Source of the DNA: Mycobacterium ahvazicum
GTDB taxonomy: Bacteria > Actinomycetota > Actinomycetes > Mycobacteriales > Mycobacteriaceae
Assembly: GCF_900176255.2 (NCBI RefSeq)
Contig: NZ_FXEG02000002.1
Coordinates: 1,674,001 to 1,738,000, forward strand
Direction of reading: 5' to 3'
DNA length: 64,000 nt
The notes beneath the pieces were generated by a model. That model was not told where the DNA came from and did no database searches. It was given only the letters and a program-made list of their open reading frames with translations. The translations under genes and the position numbers were made by a program. This document shows positions 59,204 to 64,000 of this stretch, piece after piece. Position 1 is the first letter of the stretch; each line of letters starts with the position of its first letter.

Positions 59204-60316
59204 GTGACACATTCCCAGCGTCGAGACAATCTAAAACGCCAGATCGGGGCCAGTGGCTTGGACGCGATGCTGGTCACGGACCTGATTAACGTGCGTTATC
59301 TGTCAGGTTTCTCCGGATCCAACGGCGCGTTGCTGGTCTTCGCCGACGATCGCGAGGCCGTTTTAGCCACCGACGGCCGTTACCGCACCCAGGCCGCCGC
59401 TCAGGCGCCCGATCTCGAGGTCGCCATCGAGCGGGCGGTCGGGCGCCACCTGGCGGGGCAGGCGGCCGAGGCGGGCGTGTCCAAGCTGGGCTTCGAAAGC
59501 AATGTGGTCACGGTGGACGGCTTCGACGCCCTGACCAACGAGGTCGGCGAGCACGGCGGCGCGACCGAGCTGGTGCGGGCCGCCGGAATGGTCGAGGCGC
59601 TGCGCGAGATCAAGGATGCCGGCGAAGTGGCGCTGCTGCGACTGGCCTGCGAGGCCGCCGACGCCGCACTCAAAGACCTGGTCGGGCGGGGCGGCTTGCG
59701 GCCCGGCCGCACCGAGCGTGAGGTGAGCCGCGAGCTCGAGGCCTTGATGCTCGATCACGGCGCCGACGCGATCTCGTTCGAGACGATCGTGGCCGCCGGA
59801 CCGAATTCGGCGATCCCGCACCACCGGCCGACCGACGCGGTCCTGGCCGACGGCGATTTCGTCAAGATCGACTTCGGCGCGCTGGTCGCCGGCTACCACT
59901 CCGACATGACCCGCACCTTCGTGCTGGGCAAGGCCGGCAAAGTCGCCGCCTGGCAGCTGGAGATCTACCAGCTGGTCGCCGAGGCGCAGCGGGCCGGCCG
60001 GGAGGCGCTGCGGCCGGGCGCCGATCTGCGTGAGGTGGACGGCGCGGCGCGGCAGGTGATCGTCGACGCCGGCTATGGCGAGCAGTTCAGCCACGGCTTG
60101 GGGCATGGGGTGGGTCTGCAGATCCACGAGGCACCGGGAATCGGCGCGACGTCGTCGGGGACTTTGCTGGCCGGTTCGGTGGTGACGGTGGAGCCCGGTG
60201 TCTACTTGCCCGGCCGCGGCGGTGTGCGCATCGAGGACACCTTGGTCGTGGGCGACCAGCCGGCCGCGGCGGAACTGCTGACCCGGTTCCCCAAGGAGCT
60301 GGCCATCCTGACGTAG
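59204..60316 (+). CDS. pepQ: Xaa-Pro aminopeptidase/dipeptidase PepQ, M24 family
   Basis: A 370-aa cytoplasmic pita-bread metallopeptidase. Metal ligands are visible in VKIDFGALVAGYHSDMTRT (two Asp), SHGLGHGVGLQIHE (His), TVEPGVYLPG (Glu) and RIEDTLVV (Glu). The N-terminal creatinase-like domain covers about residues 8-130. It cleaves peptides with proline in second position. GTG 59204 start. Confidence 0.92.
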   Translation: MTHSQRRDNLKRQIGASGLDAMLVTDLINVRYLSGFSGSNGALLVFADDREAVLATDGRYRTQAAAQAPDLEVAIERAVGRHLAGQAAEAGVSKLGFESNVVTVDGFDALTNEVGEHGGATELVRAAGMVEALREIKDAGEVALLRLACEAADAALKDLVGRGGLRPGRTEREVSRELEALMLDHGADAISFETIVAAGPNSAIPHHRPTDAVLADGDFVKIDFGALVAGYHSDMTRTFVLGKAGKVAAWQLEIYQLVAEAQRAGREALRPGADLREVDGAARQVIVDAGYGEQFSHGLGHGVGLQIHEAPGIGATSSGTLLAGSVVTVEPGVYLPGRGGVRIEDTLVVGDQPAAAELLTRFPKELAILT

Positions 60317-60354
60317 CCGGCGTTCGCGCCCGGATGCTGCGTAGGATTGGGGAA

Positions 60355-60672
60355 ATGGCCTACCTAGCCCTCATCGCCGTCTACGTAGTCGCCGCGTGCA
60401 CCGCTCTGGCCGGGTTCTGGCTCACCGCCGTGTTGTTCGTCGGCCACGGCTACGACGCCACCGGGGTTGTCATGACGGCCGTCCGCCGGGTGGCCGGGCG
60501 GGGCCCGCTTCTGATCGCGGCCGGCGTCGGGCTGGGTTTGCTGGGCAACCTCGCCGCGAACCATCTGCCCCCGGCGCCCGCCTCCGACCTGGTGGCGCCG
60601 TCGCACCCGTCGGACCTGTGCGATCTCAACGACGGCCTTTTCGGCCTGTGCGGTGCCGGGCAGCTGCGCTAG
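60355..60672 (+). CDS. Small two-TM membrane protein, unknown
   Basis: A 105-aa protein with two hydrophobic segments (LALIAVYVVAACTALAGFWLTAVLF and LLIAAGVGLGLLGNLAA) and a short C-terminal tail rich in Asp/Leu/Cys. ATG 60355 follows GGGGAA closely; a codon at 60334 is an alternative. It lies between pepQ and efp. I do not recognise a family, and it may be restricted to some mycobacteria. Confidence 0.6.
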   Translation: MAYLALIAVYVVAACTALAGFWLTAVLFVGHGYDATGVVMTAVRRVAGRGPLLIAAGVGLGLLGNLAANHLPPAPASDLVAPSHPSDLCDLNDGLFGLCGAGQLR

Positions 60673-60756
60673 CCGCGCGGTTAGTGGCGCACCGCAGCGC
60701 GGGTAAGCTGCATCCGGTGCTGTTCTGCTCGCACCGTTTGCGGCGGAACCCCGCTG

Positions 60757-60772
60757 CCGGGCAGCTGCCCGG
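60757..60772. promoter_or_regulatory. 16-bp perfect palindrome upstream of efp
   Basis: CCGGGCAGCTGCCCGG lies 52 bp before the efp start, in the 152-bp gap. A 13-bp part of it (GCCGGGCAGCTGC, 60756-60768) also occurs at 60655-60667, at the end of the preceding gene. It could be a terminator hairpin for that gene or a protein site; a -10-like TAAATT follows at about 60792. Confidence 0.4.
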
Positions 60773-60824
60773 CCTTGGAGAACAAGCCCTGTAAATTGGC
60801 CATCCTGTAGGAGATAGAGCGACC

Positions 60825-61388
60825 GTGGCATCGACTGCCGACTTCAAGAACGGACTGGTGCTGGTGATCGACGGCCAGCTGTGGCAGATTACCGAGTTTC
60901 AGCACGTCAAGCCGGGTAAAGGTCCGGCCTTCGTACGTACCAAGCTGAAGAACGTGCTCTCGGGCAAGGTCGTCGACAAGACCTACAACGCCGGCGTGAA
61001 GGTAGACACCGCCACCGTCGACCGCCGCGACGCCACCTATCTGTACCGCGACGGCTCGGACTTCGTGTTCATGGACAGCCAGGACTACGAACAGCACCCG
61101 CTGCCGGAATCGCTGGTCGGCGACGCCGCCCGGTTCCTGCTGGAGGGCCTGCCGGTGCAGGTGGCCTTCCACAACGGCGCACCCCTGTACCTCGAGCTGC
61201 CGGTGTCGGTCGAACTCGTCGTCACCCACACCGAGCCGGGCCTGCAGGGCGACCGGTCCAGCGCCGGCACCAAGCCCGCGACCGTGGAGACCGGCGCGGA
61301 ACTGCAGGTGCCGTTGTTCATCAACACCGGCGACAAGCTCAAGGTGGATTCGCGCGACGGCAGCTACCTGGGTCGGGTCAACGCCTGA
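60825..61388 (+). CDS. efp: Translation elongation factor P
   Basis: A 187-aa three-beta-domain factor that rescues ribosomes stalled on proline stretches. [19 protein letters not shown] carries the domain I loop with the functional Lys/Arg region; domain II ([17 protein letters not shown]) and domain III ([25 protein letters not shown] by segments) follow. GTG 60825 is preceded by AGGAGATAGA. It is followed by nusB 2 bp after the stop, a conserved pair. Confidence 0.96.
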   Translation: MASTADFKNGLVLVIDGQLWQITEFQHVKPGKGPAFVRTKLKNVLSGKVVDKTYNAGVKVDTATVDRRDATYLYRDGSDFVFMDSQDYEQHPLPESLVGDAARFLLEGLPVQVAFHNGAPLYLELPVSVELVVTHTEPGLQGDRSSAGTKPATVETGAELQVPLFINTGDKLKVDSRDGSYLGRVNA

Positions 61389-61390
61389 CC

Positions 61391-61876
61391 ATGCCGGACG
61401 GTAAATCGCCGCGGCCTGCCAAAGGACGCCACCACGCCCGTAAGCGCGCGGTGGACTTGCTGTTCGAAGCCGATTCCCGCGGCCTGACCCCGGTCGAGGT
61501 GGCCGAGGCCCGGATCGCGCTGGCGCAAGCCAACCCCGACGTCAAGGCGCTGCACCCGTACACGGTCGCGGTCGCGCACGGCGTCGGCGACCAGTTCGCC
61601 CACATCGATGACCTGATCAGCACCCACCTGCAGGGCTGGACGCTGGACCGGCTGCCCGCCGTCGACCGCGCGATCCTGCGAGTTGCGGTGTGGGAGCTGC
61701 TGTATGCCGACGACGTGCCGGAGCCGGTCGCGGTCGACGAGGCCGTGCAACTGGCCAAGGAGCTGTCCACCGACGAATCGCCGGGCTTCGTCAACGGCGT
61801 CCTGGGCCAGGTCATGCTGGTGACGCCGCAGATCCGGGCCGCGGCCAAGGCCATGCGGGGCAGCCAGGAAACGTGA
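61391..61876 (+). CDS. nusB: Transcription antitermination factor NusB
   Basis: A 161-aa all-helical protein that binds boxA RNA with NusE in rRNA antitermination. [17 protein letters not shown] at the start, [42 protein letters not shown] (by segments) and [10 protein letters not shown] are family hallmarks. It overlaps the next gene by 4 nt (GTGA). Confidence 0.95.
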   Translation: MPDGKSPRPAKGRHHARKRAVDLLFEADSRGLTPVEVAEARIALAQANPDVKALHPYTVAVAHGVGDQFAHIDDLISTHLQGWTLDRLPAVDRAILRVAVWELLYADDVPEPVAVDEAVQLAKELSTDESPGFVNGVLGQVMLVTPQIRAAAKAMRGSQET

Positions 61877-62229
61877 CCCGGCTGGAACTCCGCGTGTTCG
61901 TCGCCGCCTTCCTGGCCGCGACGGTGGTGCTGGGTGCGGTGATCTGTGCCGCGTACGGGTGGACCATCGTCGCCTCGGCGCTCTCGATCTACGCGCTGGG
62001 CGTGGGCGCCTGGCTGTACCACTCGATCGAGCGGCTGATCGTCGCCCGCCGCATCAGCACGGTGCGAGCGGCGGCCAGGCCGCTGCAGCCGCTATTGCCG
62101 GTGATGGCCGCGATCATGGGTCTCACTCAGGCGGTGGTGCGCTCGCTCAGCGACGTCGGCGATCTGCCGGTGCGACGGTGGGAGCTGCCTCGGCGGCGAG
62201 TCGTCGACAGCGACGAAAGCGAGCGCTGA
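61873..62229 (+). CDS. Small membrane protein (Rv2532c-like)
   Basis: A 118-aa protein with two adjacent TM segments ([20 protein letters not shown] and [20 protein letters not shown]) and a basic cytoplasmic tail ([18 protein letters not shown]). GTG 61873 overlaps the nusB stop. Its position matches Rv2532c. Function unknown. Confidence 0.78.
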   Translation: MTRLELRVFVAAFLAATVVLGAVICAAYGWTIVASALSIYALGVGAWLYHSIERLIVARRISTVRAAARPLQPLLPVMAAIMGLTQAVVRSLSDVGDLPVRRWELPRRRVVDSDESER

Positions 62230-62387
62230 CCGAACAACGGCGATGCTGAGCGAAAAGATCGCGCACGCAGGCCAGACCGGATAACAATGAGGACGCGCGC
62301 TGATTCGTACGAGTCGTTTAGGTCGGTGTCGGGAAATATTCACTGCGGTAGCCGAGTATCGGACACCATCACAGAACAGGTGACGAC

Positions 62388-64000
62388 ATGAATCCCTACA
62401 GTGCCTACACGCGACGGCTGCGGGTCTCCGCGCTGGCGGCAGTGGCCAATCCGTCGTATACCCGCATCGACACCTGGAACCTGCTCGACGACGCATGCCG
62501 TCATCTCGCCGAGGTGGACCTGGCCGGGCTGGACAAGACGCACGAGGTGGCGAAGGTCAGGCGGCTGATGGACCGCCTCGGCGCCTACGAGCGGTACTGG
62601 CTGTATCCCGGGGCGGACAATCTGGCGACCTATCGTTCCCACCTCGACGGCCTGTCCACGGTGCGGCTGGCCGAGGAGGTGTCGCTGGCGGTTCGTCTGC
62701 TCAGCGAATACGGCGACCGCACAGCACTTTTCGACACTTCCACCCCGCTGGCCGACCAAGAGTTGGTGGCCCAGGCCAAGCAGCAGCAGTTCTACACCGT
62801 GTTGCTCGCCGACGACTCGCCGAATACCGGACCCGACTGCCTGGCCGAAGCCCTGCGGGCGTTGCGCTGCCCGTCCGACGACGTGCAATTCGAGCTGCTG
62901 GTGGTGCCCAGCGTCGAAGACGCCATCACCGCCGTCGCGCTGAACGGCGAGATTCAGGCCGCGATCATCCGCCACGACGTGGCACTGCGTTCGCGTGACC
63001 GGGTGCCGTTGATGAACACCCTGCTGGGCGCCACCGACGACGCGGTCGGACGCGACAGCGGCAGCGACTGCATCGAATGTGGCGACTGGATCCGTGAATT
63101 GCGGCCGCACATCGACCTATATCTGCTCACCGACGAGTCGATCGCGGCGGGCAACGACGAGGAACACGACGTCTATGACCGGACGTTCTACCGGCTCAAC
63201 GACGTCACCGATCTGCACAGCACGATACTGGCCGGACTCCGAAATCGTTTCGCCACACCGTTTTTCGATGCTTTGCGGGCGTACGCGGATTCGCCGGTCG
63301 GGCAATTCCACGCGCTGCCCGTCGCCCGCGGCGCCAGCATCTTCAATTCCCGGTCACTGCAGGACATGGGGGAGTTCTACGGCCGCAACATCTTCATGGC
63401 CGAGACCTCGACCACGTCGGGCGGCCTGGACTCGCTGCTGGACCCGCACGGCAATATCAAGAAGGCGATGGACAAGGCCGCTCGCACCTGGCACTCCAAC
63501 CAGTCCTACTTCGTCACCAACGGGACGTCGACGGCCAACAAGATTGTGGTGCAGTCGCTGACCCGGCCGGGCGACATCGTGCTGATCGACCGCAACTGCC
63601 ACAAGTCGCACCACTACGGCCTGGTGCTGGCCGGCGCCTACCCGCTGTATCTCGATGCTTATCCGCTGCCGCAGTTCGCGATCTACGGGGCGGTGCCGCT
63701 GGACACGATCAAGAAGGCGCTGCTGGACCTGGAGGCGGCCGGCCAGCTGGACAAGGTGCGCATGCTGTTGGTGACCAACTGCATCTTCGACGGCGTCGTG
63801 TACAACCCGCTGCGGGTGATGGAGGAGGTGCTGGCGATCAAGCCGGACATCTGCTTCCTGTGGGACGAGGCGTGGTACGCGTTCGCGACGGCCGTTCCGT
63901 GGGCCCGGCAACGCACCGCGATGGTGGCGGCGGACCGCTTGGAGCAGATGCTGGCATCGCCGGAATACGCTGCGGAATACCGTGATTGGGCCGCGAAGAT
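62388..64000 (+). CDS. PLP-dependent amino acid decarboxylase (Orn/Lys/Arg type), C-terminus cut by window edge
   Basis: The first 537 residues of the Rv2531c homologue (about 950 aa). The N-terminal 250 residues are an unusual helical plus receiver-like wing domain (FYTVLLADDSPNTG, then LRPHIDLYLLTDE). The aminotransferase-like fold starts near residue 330 with FYGRNIFMAETSTTSGGLDSLLDP, NGTSTANKIVVQSL, DRNCHKSHHYG, and the cofactor Asp in FLWDEAWYAFA. The Schiff-base Lys lies beyond the edge. The upstream gap (158 bp) has an 8-bp palindrome TCGTACGA at 62305-62312. The substrate (Lys, Arg or Orn) cannot be told from this part. Confidence 0.9.
   Translation, partial: MNPYSAYTRRLRVSALAAVANPSYTRIDTWNLLDDACRHLAEVDLAGLDKTHEVAKVRRLMDRLGAYERYWLYPGADNLATYRSHLDGLSTVRLAEEVSLAVRLLSEYGDRTALFDTSTPLADQELVAQAKQQQFYTVLLADDSPNTGPDCLAEALRALRCPSDDVQFELLVVPSVEDAITAVALNGEIQAAIIRHDVALRSRDRVPLMNTLLGATDDAVGRDSGSDCIECGDWIRELRPHIDLYLLTDESIAAGNDEEHDVYDRTFYRLNDVTDLHSTILAGLRNRFATPFFDALRAYADSPVGQFHALPVARGASIFNSRSLQDMGEFYGRNIFMAETSTTSGGLDSLLDPHGNIKKAMDKAARTWHSNQSYFVTNGTSTANKIVVQSLTRPGDIVLIDRNCHKSHHYGLVLAGAYPLYLDAYPLPQFAIYGAVPLDTIKKALLDLEAAGQLDKVRMLLVTNCIFDGVVYNPLRVMEEVLAIKPDICFLWDEAWYAFATAVPWARQRTAMVAADRLEQMLASPEYAAEYRDWAAK

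Overview
The window is a high-GC mycobacterial chromosome segment. Nearly every housekeeping gene matches, in order, the Mycobacterium tuberculosis block from gabT (Rv2589) to the Rv2531c decarboxylase, read in the opposite orientation. The 13E12-family gene, PPE-like tail, MmpL pump, F420-type nitroreductase, many GTG starts and leaderless promoters all fit Mycobacterium. The missing or replaced genes (no fadD9, dhaA or glnQ block) and the added cassettes point to a non-tuberculous species; the species cannot be fixed from the sequence alone. Homology and locus names come from memory of these families, not from a search.

Layout. 1-5.1 kb: a truncated DMT-type permease, an MmpL exporter without an MmpS partner, and gabT. 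5.3-8.7 kb: yajC-secD-secF, the accessory half of the Sec translocase. 8.7-13.3 kb: a substrate-binding lipoprotein, apt and the bifunctional (p)ppGpp enzyme rel. 13.3-16.0 kb: the membrane cyclophilin ppiB, followed by an unusual gene in which a Ser/Thr kinase and a transmembrane helix are fused to a second copy of the PpiB extracytoplasmic domain. 16.1-18.1 kb: a glyoxalase-II-like hydrolase and hisS.

18.0-26.9 kb is accessory DNA in the place of the single dhaA gene of M. tuberculosis. A redox cassette (old yellow enzyme, DoxX, peroxiredoxin, TetR) is bracketed by two diverged copies of the hisS 3' end. Then come a PPE-SVP tail, a 13E12 HNH gene with a PafBC-type DNA-damage promoter, and an ArsR-controlled operon ending in a HelR/HelD RNA-polymerase-recycling ATPase. 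A perfect LexA box precedes the radical SAM gene at 26.9 kb.

26.9-44.3 kb: radical SAM protein, Tat-exported phosphatase, a small secreted protein, a zinc metallopeptidase, SRPBCC and ketopantoate-reductase-like genes, aspS, a Ddn-like protein, a FUSC-like membrane protein, and a cluster of two transglutaminases, a zinc peptidase and an ATP-grasp/alpha-E fusion. 44.3-46.4 kb: two paralogous Pro/Gly-rich membrane proteins whose N-terminal repeats are both damaged, one by an embedded Nextera sequencing adapter, the other by a frameshift at one arm of a 17-bp inverted repeat. 46.6-64 kb: rarA, an Rv2557/8-like gene, yjbQ, alaS-ruvX-mltG-aroE, a prepilin peptidase, aroC-aroK-aroB-aroQ, pepQ, efp-nusB and the start of a large PLP decarboxylase.

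No tRNA, rRNA, CRISPR array or complete insertion sequence was seen. No gene-free stretch exceeds 300 bases; the longest gaps are about 200-230 bases (5104-5324, 20849-21074, 46351-46578, 48563-48762). The best candidates for new biology are the kinase-cyclophilin fusion, the hisS-end-flanked redox cassette, and the helR operon under ArsR control.
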